The notes beneath the pieces are model-generated. The model was not told the DNA's origin. It searched no databases and saw only the letters and a program-made list of their open reading frames with translations. A stretch of DNA of 7,142 nucleotides, taken from the NCBI GenBank assembly GCA_016193385.1, contig JACPSF010000004.1:1-7142 (forward strand), given 5' to 3'. This DNA is from Deltaproteobacteria bacterium. Lineage in GTDB: Bacteria > Desulfobacterota_B > Binatia > UBA9968. Position 1 is the stretch's first letter, and each line of letters opens with the position of its first letter. The position numbers and the translations under genes are program-made. Of the stretch, positions 1 through 4,101 are shown piece by piece.

Positions 1-520
1 CATTTTTAGATTTAACCTCCATCCGGTGATAGGAGCAGTTGTAGATGCCGCTCTTGGGATCCCTGCTGATCGTGGAAAGGGTGATGTAAGGACCTCCATC
101 CATGTAGTGGTGGCGCATGATCGGGAGCTCATACAGATCCACCTGCGCGCCCACCTTAACCACCTCTTTGACCGGCGCGTCTTGTCTATTCACAATGATC
201 GGCGGGATGCGGCGCTCTTCCAGCTCAAGGCACTTCTCGGCAATCTGGGTGCGATTCATCTCTCTGGGCAGCCCGAGGGCGATCTGAGTTTTACGCTGCG
301 AGATTTCACAATTCATCACCAGCCTGACATCGCTGGGCTTGCCGTTGAGATTCAAAGGGCGCTCGAAGATCAAGATGGGAAACTTTTTCATCCCGTCCAG
401 GTGCTTGATGATCGCCGTGACGTCGTAATGGGCAGGATCGACCTCTTTTTTTACATGCACAATCTCGCTGGGGATCTCTTTTCTGCAATCCTCCAAGAAT
501 GTCCTCAAACTCTTAGCCAT
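1..520 (-). CDS. UbiD-family prenylated-FMN decarboxylase, N-terminal part (runs off left edge)
   Basis: The minus strand is open from an ATG at 520-518 to the window edge, giving 173 codons of a protein that usually has about 450-500. It begins MAKSLRTFLEDCRK. Seen: residues 81-110 carry ALGLPREMNR and LEERRIPPIIV, residues 136-147 carry RHHYMDGGPYIT, and residues 151-167 carry SRDPKSGIY followed by NCSYHRM, all in UbiD family order. Known for the family: UbiD enzymes add or remove carboxyl groups on aromatic or alpha,beta-unsaturated acids in the cytoplasm, using prenylated FMN made by UbiX. Asn161 and Arg166 have the spacing of the cofactor-binding Asn and catalytic Arg of fungal Fdc1 (N168, R173). 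The two catalytic glutamates lie beyond the window. GAGGTG sits about 7 nt before the ATG, which supports this start. The substrate cannot be told from this part, so ubiquinone synthesis is not implied. The plus-strand frame over 26-541 is a shadow of this gene. Confidence 0.9.
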   Translation of the reverse strand, partial: MAKSLRTFLEDCRKEIPSEIVHVKKEVDPAHYDVTAIIKHLDGMKKFPILIFERPLNLNGKPSDVRLVMNCEISQRKTQIALGLPREMNRTQIAEKCLELEERRIPPIIVNRQDAPVKEVVKVGAQVDLYELPIMRHHYMDGGPYITLSTISRDPKSGIYNCSYHRMEVKSKN

Positions 521-582
521 GCTTCACCTCGCTCGGAGTAAATCTTCTTGTCCGACCTTCCGAGAAAATCCGACGCGCAAAG

Positions 583-698
583 ACTATCCTCAGCGAACTA
601 TCCTGTCAACCGGACGGAGGCTCAAGGGAGTTCTTAGCCCGGCAGATTCACTGCTGACATAGATGCTGATTCCATCGCAGGTATATTGGGACTATCCT
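583..698 (+). repeat. Three direct copies of ACTATCCT
   Basis: The octamer ACTATCCT occurs at 583-590, 598-605 and 691-698. The first two copies start 15 bp apart. The first and third both have G before them and CAGCG shortly after. All three lie between divergent genes and upstream of the candidate promoter, so they could be a regulator binding site, but no known operator was recognised. Confidence 0.35.
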
Positions 699-736
699 GG
701 TCAGCGTTTGTCGTCTGGGCGGCACCCACAAGAGGC

Positions 737-765
737 TTGACAAGTCTTTGGGAGGGCAGGAGAAT
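737..765 (+). promoter_or_regulatory. Candidate sigma-70 promoter for the ankyrin gene
   Basis: A perfect -35 hexamer TTGACA (737-742) is followed, after a 17-bp spacer, by GAGAAT (760-765), which matches four of six bases of the -10 consensus. The predicted transcript would start near 772 and leave a leader of about 80 nt before the ATG at 854. The call rests on consensus and spacing only. Confidence 0.35.
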
Positions 766-853
766 CCGTGCTGCTTTGGGGAGTTTGGCAATAGTACATG
801 GCTGACCAATATACTCAATAGTTCGGCCTCGCGTACTCGTTAAGGAGGGATTT

Positions 854-1405
854 ATGACGCGTCGATTCGCCTCGCCTCTGATGGTACTGGTGCTGGCAAG
901 CGGCCAAGCGCTTGGCGGGGAGGTGCATGATGCAGTGAATGCAGGAAGGCTCGAACAGGTCAAGCGCCTCATCGCGTCGAATCCGAGACTGGTAAACGAG
1001 GAGGAGGTTCACGGCTGGACTCCCCTGTTCCTCGCAGCCGCAACCGGTTACACGGCCATGGTAGAGGTCTTGCTAAATAGCGGAGCCAGAATCGACGCCA
1101 AGGACAATGACGGCGACACTGCGCTGCACGAGGCTGCAGCCAACGCCCGAAGACCCGTTGTGGAGTTGTTACTTGCACGGGGTGCGAATGTCAACGCAGC
1201 GAACAATTCTGGAATGACGCCGCTGCACAGAGTTGCCCGCGACGGACACATGAGCGATCACAAGGCCGTGATCGATGTCCTGTTGGCGAACAAGGCGAAT
1301 GCAAGTGCAAGGGACAAGGCCGGCCGTACACCGTTGGAGGTCGCAATCAAGGAAGGTCGAAAGGAAATGGCAAGCCACCTGCGCAGCAAGACCACGCAAC
1401 GATAA
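854..1405 (+). CDS. Exported ankyrin-repeat protein
   Basis: This 183-residue protein consists of a signal peptide and a stack of ankyrin repeats. Residues 1-22 form a short basic and hydrophobic leader (MTRR, then a stretch ending ASGQALGG), with likely cleavage after SGQALG, so the mature protein is probably periplasmic. Repeats: about 22-54 (degenerate, ending EVHG), 55-87 (starts WTPLFLAAATGY), 88-120 (starts DTALHEAAA, with ELLLARGANVNA), 121-157 (starts MTPLHRVARDGH, with four extra residues around MSDHK) and a partial cap at 158-179 (RTPLEVAIKEG). The TPLH, AAA.G, LL..GA and N/D...G positions are those of the ankyrin consensus. Ankyrin stacks bind other proteins; no enzymatic motif is present, so the partner is unknown. 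The start is fixed by TAAGGAGGG 4 nt before the ATG. The gene appears to be monocistronic, with more than 240 nt to the next plus-strand gene. Confidence 0.88.
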   Translation: MTRRFASPLMVLVLASGQALGGEVHDAVNAGRLEQVKRLIASNPRLVNEEEVHGWTPLFLAAATGYTAMVEVLLNSGARIDAKDNDGDTALHEAAANARRPVVELLLARGANVNAANNSGMTPLHRVARDGHMSDHKAVIDVLLANKANASARDKAGRTPLEVAIKEGRKEMASHLRSKTTQR

Positions 1406-1491
1406 AGGACTGGCACGACTTGATGCGGATGATCGAGGCCGAACAAATGCTTGCAACGGACTCGCACTGACGCGCTCGCCGCTGAAGCGTG

Positions 1492-1616
1492 CGTTGAGGC
1501 TGTAGGAAAAGGCAGGTCGGAAAATTTACAAGAAAAACGACCTCCGTATTTGGCTTTTAAGCGATGATCCCGGATGAGGAGACCACTTGGGTACCCCCAA
1601 TTTTAGTTGGGGGGGA
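1492..1616 (+). pseudogene. Relic A of a small gene: first copy of a diverged direct repeat of about 125 bp
   Basis: This segment aligns with 2115-2237 over its whole length with a few short gaps. Shared anchors are CGTTGAG at the start, AAATTTACAA, TTTGGC with AAGCGA, GAGACCA and TTTTAGT. Read in the frame open in the second copy, it gives RKIYKK, then needs a one-base shift, then reads SVFGF, a TAA stop and AMIPDEETTWVPPILVGG. The second copy reads RKIYKKTAFVFGVQATISDE and later FLVVG. Similarity across the shift and stop suggests that copy A is a broken paralogue of the frame at 2111-2299. Other differences are mostly transitions. It could instead be a non-coding repeat with an accidental open frame in copy B. 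Confidence 0.45.
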
Positions 1617-1622
1617 CTTTTT
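1594..1622 (+). terminator. Possible intrinsic terminator
   Basis: CCCCCAA (1594-1600) pairs with TTGGGGG (1607-1613) across a six-base loop, and TTTTT follows at 1618-1622. The T tract begins about four bases after the stem, which is later than ideal. TTGGG at 1588-1592 could instead pair with CCCCAA, giving a competing small hairpin. It lies about 190 nt after the ankyrin gene stop and 25 nt before the next ATG, so it could end the upstream transcript or attenuate the downstream gene. Confidence 0.4.
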
Positions 1623-1646
1623 CTACAGCCTAGTTAGACTTCAGAT

Positions 1647-2033
1647 ATGGACCCTTTAGAAAAAACCCTATTTTGGCGAATTTTCTGTGTCGTCATGATG
1701 AGTGCAAGTGGCTTTATGATAGTTAGAGGCCTACGGGCATTGACACTGCCAACTGGAGAGGTTCATCTCAAGATCGCTGGCATAGGATTTTTTTTCATGG
1801 GTTTCCTTTTCTGCTTGTTTTTGTTTCTTCGAGCCGGGTCATCGCCCGATAGTTGGTTTGCCACACAACGATCCCATGACTTGGTGTGTGGGTTCGGCTC
1901 TCTAATATTTGTTTTGATGGGCCTTGTTTTCCTGTTTGCTGGCGGTTTGCCCAGCAAGCTTTTGGGTATAGTAAGTATTATTTTCTTTGGACGAACTGCC
2001 CGGGATTATTTTCGTAAGGCACGACTTAGTTGA
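1647..2033 (+). CDS. Small hypothetical membrane protein, four hydrophobic segments
   Basis: This 128-residue protein was not recognised. It begins MDPLEKTLFWRIF and is strongly hydrophobic. Likely membrane segments are near residues 9-30, 43-63, 79-99 and 101-116 (the last includes LLGIVSIIFFG). A short polar loop lies around 64-78 (AGSSPDSWFATQRSH) and the C-terminal tail is basic (ARDYFRKARLS), suggesting a cytoplasmic C-terminus. There is no catalytic motif and no signal peptide separate from the first helix. No Shine-Dalgarno sequence is visible before the ATG, so the start is uncertain. Base use is much richer in T and A than in the flanking genes, with many TTT codons, which hints at a separate origin, although hydrophobic proteins are T-rich anyway. 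It sits between the two copies of the 125-bp diverged repeat. Confidence 0.6.
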   Translation: MDPLEKTLFWRIFCVVMMSASGFMIVRGLRALTLPTGEVHLKIAGIGFFFMGFLFCLFLFLRAGSSPDSWFATQRSHDLVCGFGSLIFVLMGLVFLFAGGLPSKLLGIVSIIFFGRTARDYFRKARLS

Positions 2034-2110
2034 AGTTCGTCTGGCCCGCCCCTGGAGCCGATAGTGACATTGATGAGGTGCGACTCCATTTCTGGTAACG
2101 GCTCAGCGGC

Positions 2111-2299
2111 ATGACGTTGAGCCCGGAGAAAACGTTAGATCGAAAAATTTACAAAAAAACGGCCTTCGTGTTTGGCGTTCAAGCGACAATCTCGGACGAG
2201 AGACCATTTAATTTGGACGCTTTTTTAGTGGTTGGGATTTTGGGCACCGGGTCGGACCTGTGCAATGTATTAATTTGGCGGCATAAGATTGAAGAATAG
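2111..2299 (+). CDS. Doubtful small open frame within repeat copy B
   Basis: An open frame of 62 codons starting MTLSPEKTLDRKIYKK. It has one moderately hydrophobic stretch around residues 36-56 (FLVVGILGTGSD, then LCNVLIW). No Shine-Dalgarno sequence precedes the ATG and no family was recognised. Its only support is that the broken copy at 1492-1616 keeps similarity in the same reading frame on both sides of a frameshift. It may be a real small gene, a truncated relic, or chance. Confidence 0.3.
   Translation: MTLSPEKTLDRKIYKKTAFVFGVQATISDERPFNLDAFLVVGILGTGSDLCNVLIWRHKIEE
2115..2237 (+). repeat. Copy B of the diverged direct repeat of about 125 bp
   Basis: This is the partner of 1492-1616 in the same orientation, with copy starts about 623 bp apart and the small membrane-protein gene between them. 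Alignment runs from CGTTGAG (2115) through AAATTTACAA, GTTTGGCG, AAGCGACAATC and GAGACCATTT to TTTTAGTGGTTGGGA (ending 2237). By eye, identity is roughly three quarters, with small indels. No terminal inverted repeats were seen, so it looks like an old duplication rather than an intact insertion element. Confidence 0.5.
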
Positions 2300-2364
2300 G
2301 AGGGTTTCAGGGGCTTGGTGGCGACTTTTTGAAGATGAATCACCCACTTTAAGGGAGAGAAGCG

Positions 2365-2439
2365 ATGCCCCGTGCCAACCGCCATTTTCTGCCCGAAAGG
2401 GGAGCAAAAAGGGGACATTCAAGTTTTCTCTTCGCATAG
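2365..2439 (+). pseudogene. 5' remnant of a Y1/RAYT transposase gene
   Basis: This is a 24-codon frame that starts MPRANRHFLP and then reads through unrelated sequence (ERGAKRGHSS...) to a TAG at 2437-2439 inside the hairpin. A complete transposase of this family has about 200-320 residues, with an HUH motif and a catalytic tyrosine; neither is present. It cannot encode a working enzyme. Confidence 0.6.
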
Positions 2440-2466
2440 AAGGCGGAAAAGGAGAATGTCCCCTTT
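2408..2466. repeat. Long REP-like palindrome with GGGGACATTC arms
   Basis: Perfect 13-bp outer arms AAAGGGGACATTC (2408-2420) and GAATGTCCCCTTT (2454-2466) enclose two inner stems: TTTTC (2424-2428) with GAAAA (2446-2450), and CTTC (2430-2433) with GAAG (2439-2442) around loop GCATA. A symmetric 3-by-3 internal loop and a small asymmetric bulge complete a foldback of about 59 nt. Such imperfect hairpins are the recognition ends of REP-associated transposases, which fits the transposase 5' remnant directly upstream. It could also end transcription. Confidence 0.75.
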
Positions 2467-2471
2467 AATTT

Positions 2472-2500
2472 CCAAGGGGTCAAGTCCGCTCTTGGCTCTT
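2472..2500. repeat. Possible second REP-type end (GGGGTCAAGTC motif)
   Basis: CCAAG (2472-2476) and CTTGG (2491-2495) form a short stem over GGGGTCAAGTCCGCT. CAAG (2481-2484) with CTTG (2491-2494) is an alternative stem. The motif followed by GCTCTTTT resembles, from memory, ends found near another family of Y1 transposases. It begins six bases after the preceding palindrome. No gene remnant accompanies it, so the call is tentative. Confidence 0.25.
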
Positions 2501-2575
2501 TTGTAGCACTCCCTCAATCTTCCGCGCTCTGCTAGCGACCTAATCCCGATTTGAAGATTTCACGAGGAGAAAAAC

Positions 2576-2791
2576 ATGAGAAAGAAGCAGCATACGAAAC
2601 TTATCCATGAAGGACAGTACGTGGCCGAAGTCGAGGTCGAACTCATCGAGACAGATGAGGGTTGGTCGCCGTACTTGTCGCTGGAGGATACCTACAAGTT
2701 GGACGATGTCCGTGCTGCATTACGTCGCGGGGATCTAAAAAGCGCGATGCGTTTATCCCGCGTGTTCAGCCTGACCCCTGTGAGTCCCTGA
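2576..2791 (+). CDS. Small conserved-looking hypothetical protein (71 aa)
   Basis: The protein starts MRKKQHTKLIHEGQYVAEVE and ends in SLTPVSP. It has a basic N-terminus, an acidic beta-like central part (VEVELIETDEGWSPYLSLED) and a helical C-terminal part (KLDDVRAALRRGDLKSAMRL). There is no signal peptide or membrane segment, so it is probably cytoplasmic. GAGGAG lies 6 nt before the ATG, a good ribosome binding site. The layout recalls small orphan proteins found beside toxin-antitoxin genes, and I have an impression of having seen close relatives annotated as hypothetical in environmental genomes. No toxin partner is present: the following 500 bases hold only the MITE-like element and unassigned DNA. 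The function is unknown. Confidence 0.7.
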   Translation: MRKKQHTKLIHEGQYVAEVEVELIETDEGWSPYLSLEDTYKLDDVRAALRRGDLKSAMRLSRVFSLTPVSP

Positions 2792-2900
2792 GATTTGGCC
2801 GGAGAACACACGGATGGAGCCGCCGCAATAAACGCGGCGCCGCTTCCCCGCCGCGTTAGCCGCCACATGCGCGCAGCAACCTTTCTTCTTGGCCTAGCAG

Positions 2901-3025
2901 GCTGCGGAAAAACGTTCCGTTCACCCTTCGACGAACTCAGGGCGAACGGAGCAGCCCTTGAAAGGATTGGTTATTTTCCGTTCATGCTGAGGCTCTCGAA
3001 GCATGAAAATCACTTTTTCCGCAGC
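2901..3025. mobile_element. 125-bp MITE-like element with 12-bp perfect terminal inverted repeats
   Basis: GCTGCGGAAAAA (2901-2912) and TTTTTCCGCAGC (3014-3025) are exact inverted repeats. Between them lie two foldbacks. The first is TCCGTTC-A-CCCT (2916-2927) with AGGG-C-GAACGGA (2939-2950), one mismatch; its loop and flanks contain CCCTTCGACGAACTCAGGG, a sequence type I know as a dispersed repeat in environmental proteobacterial genomes. The second is TTCATGCT (2981-2988) with AGCATGAA (3000-3007), perfect. There is no coding capacity and no clear target-site duplication next to the ends. It lies between the 71-residue gene and the dienelactone hydrolase gene. The plus-strand open frame across it (2795-3049) has no ribosome binding site and is not a gene. 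Confidence 0.7.
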
Positions 3026-3303
3026 GTGCGTCTAGAGGGAAAGACTTGAGGTGGCTCCGGGAAGACCCGAGCCAAAACAGAGGCTTGTCCGACACGGTCC
3101 GACATACAAGTATTGATATAGGCCGTCAAGTCTGAACCCGAACCAGGTTGCCCAACGCCGCATGCAGCCGGTGGCGCGCTTGCAAGACCCCGCCTCGCGT
3201 TGACATCGAAGCGCTGATTCAATAGGCTTCGAAGCATGAATCGGAGTCCGCTTTGATCGCAAACAACTGCGCGGCATCATTCGCACCGTAAAGGAGGGAA
3301 GCC
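3026..3303 (+). other. Intergenic region upstream of the dienelactone hydrolase gene
   Basis: No gene is supported in these 278 bases. They contain a small hairpin (GGCTCCGGG at 3053-3061 with CCCGAGCC at 3066-3073, one bulged C, no T tract), a 10-bp palindrome GCTTCGAAGC (3226-3235) and a second copy of TCGAAGCATGAA (3229-3240), which also occurs inside the MITE-like element at 2996-3007. The Shine-Dalgarno AAAGGAGGG ends about 5 nt before the ATG at 3304. No convincing -35/-10 pair was identified. Confidence 0.4.
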
Positions 3304-3972
3304 ATGGGTGAGATGGTCAAGTTCAAGCGACCGGACGGAAAGGAAGCTTCGGGCTACCTTGCCAAACCCAGCGCGGGGGATAACGCGTCTGGAGTCGTCG
3401 TCATTCAAGAGTGGTGGGGCCTTAACGATCAGATCAAAGGCGTGGCTGACCGCGTGGCCGGGCTCGGCTATCGAGCGCTGGTTCCAGATCTCTACAAGGG
3501 AAAGGTCACCTTGGATATGGCTGAGGCCGACCACATGATGAAAACCCTCGACTTCGGCGACGCCACAAACCAGGACATCCGGGGCGCCGCGCAGCATCTC
3601 AAGAGAGCCGGCCATAAGGTGGGCGTAGTGGGCTTCTGCATGGGCGGGGCGCTGACGGTCCTCGCCTCGGTTTACGTCCGCGAGGTCGATGCCGCATCGT
3701 GCTGGTACGGCGTGCCCCCTGAGCAAGCAGCCGATGCCAGAACCATCGCGATCCCGTTCCAGGGACACTTTGCGCGGCAAGACCAGTTCTTTGCGCCGTC
3801 ACAGGTCGAGGCCTTTGAGGCAAAGCTCAAAGAAGGAAAAGTCAAATACGAGCTTTACTGGTACGACGCCAACCACGCCTTCGGGAACGAGAAGGGACCC
3901 TATTACAACGCCGAGGCGGCGAAGCTCGCCTGGCAGCGGTCGGCCGATTTCTTCACCAAGCACCTGAAGTAA
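3304..3972 (+). CDS. Dienelactone hydrolase family protein (alpha/beta hydrolase)
   Basis: This is a complete 222-residue protein of normal family length. Dienelactone hydrolases open 4-carboxymethylenebut-2-en-4-olide in chlorocatechol breakdown, but many members act on other esters or lactones, so the substrate is open. Seen: QEWWGLND at 35-42, with Glu36 in the place of the conserved active-site glutamate; the nucleophile elbow GFCMGG at 110-115, giving Cys112; Asp160 in GHFARQDQFF; and His191 in NHAFGNE. This gives a Cys-Asp-His triad in the expected order and spacing. VPDLYKG at 60-66 is also typical. There is no signal peptide, so it should be cytoplasmic. AAAGGAGGG before the ATG fixes the start. 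No partner gene of an aromatic pathway lies beside it; it converges with the VWA gene. The minus-strand frame over 3277-3780 is a shadow. Confidence 0.92.
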   Translation: MGEMVKFKRPDGKEASGYLAKPSAGDNASGVVVIQEWWGLNDQIKGVADRVAGLGYRALVPDLYKGKVTLDMAEADHMMKTLDFGDATNQDIRGAAQHLKRAGHKVGVVGFCMGGALTVLASVYVREVDAASCWYGVPPEQAADARTIAIPFQGHFARQDQFFAPSQVEAFEAKLKEGKVKYELYWYDANHAFGNEKGPYYNAEAAKLAWQRSADFFTKHLK

Positions 3973-4009
3973 TTAGGGGTGTCCGCAGGCGACAGGCCTT
4001 GTTTAGGTC

Positions 4010-4061
4010 GTTTAAATCGCTCAAATTGTCAACCCCATTGAACAGTTTGAACGTTTTGAAC
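4010..4061. terminator. Imperfect long inverted repeat between convergent genes, possible bidirectional terminator
   Basis: The left arm (4010-4032, starting GTTTAAATCGCTC) pairs with the right arm (4038-4061, ending GTTTTGAAC) across loop CCCCA. About 19 of 23 positions are exact, two are G-U pairs, two are mismatches, and there is one bulge. The arms have a 9-10 nt period (TTGAACAG, TTTGAACG, TTTTGAAC). It lies 38 nt after the hydrolase stop and 41 nt before the VWA gene stop, where a two-way terminator is expected. The stem is AT-rich and lacks a clean GC core, so it could instead be a repeat element. Confidence 0.4.
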
Positions 4062-4101
4062 TTTTGATTCGTGCGGCGGCTTGAGAAACTGGTACTGGCT
4101 T

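Larger units (their letters stand above)
521..853. promoter_or_regulatory. Divergent intergenic region between the UbiD-family gene and the ankyrin gene
   Basis: This stretch of 333 bases separates two divergently transcribed genes, so promoters for both should lie here. I see no supported gene. A short plus-strand frame over about 640-805 is open but has no start codon or family match. The region holds the candidate promoter at 737-765, three copies of ACTATCCT (583, 598, 691) and the strong Shine-Dalgarno TAAGGAGGG just before 854. No clear promoter for the minus-strand gene was found. Confidence 0.5.
2351..2466 (+). mobile_element. Internally deleted relic of a REP-associated (IS200/IS605-like) tyrosine transposase unit
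   Basis: A good Shine-Dalgarno (AAGGGAGAG, 2351-2359) and ATG (2365) lead into MPRANRHFLP, which I recognise as the usual first ten residues of a family of Y1 (HUH) transposases of the REP-associated type. After codon 10 the expected continuation (typically a GxVWHITHRC-like motif) is missing, and the sequence passes about a dozen bases later into a long palindrome with GGGGACATTC arms. Known: these single-strand transposases recognise hairpins that flank their own gene. Inferred: an internal deletion removed nearly the whole gene, joining the 5' end to the downstream palindrome. The left-end palindrome was not found, so the left boundary given here is only that of the ribosome binding site. 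Confidence 0.6.

Noticed and set aside
26..541. Plus-strand open frame of 171 codons over the left edge
   Set aside because: It lies opposite the UbiD-family gene, whose minus-strand translation matches family motifs and has a ribosome binding site; the plus frame has neither.
640..805. Open plus-strand stretch with hydrophobic residues before the ankyrin gene
   Set aside because: No start codon or ribosome binding site and no recognisable family; the region is better read as a leader and promoter.
2034..2146. Integron attC-like site after the small membrane gene (GTTAGAT at 2135, GGCTCA/TGAGCC inverted repeat, another GTTAGAC upstream near 1634)
   Set aside because: The partner core RYYYAAC is missing and the spacing of the inner arms does not fit attC; GTTRRRY is expected by chance several times in 7 kb, and no integrase is present.
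2179..2418. Minus-strand frame of 79 codons
   Set aside because: It is antisense to the transposase remnant and repeat copy B, starts inside the palindrome arm, and shows no family features.
2795..3049. Plus-strand frame of 84 codons after the 71-residue gene
   Set aside because: It runs through the MITE-like element and its hairpins and has no ribosome binding site.
3277..3780. Minus-strand open frame of 167 codons inside the dienelactone hydrolase gene
   Set aside because: Shadow frame: the plus strand has the complete Cys-Asp-His triad and a strong Shine-Dalgarno.
4010..4061. CRISPR-like array suggested by short periodic units
   Set aside because: Units are only 9-10 nt, imperfect and without spacers, and they reverse orientation to form a hairpin.
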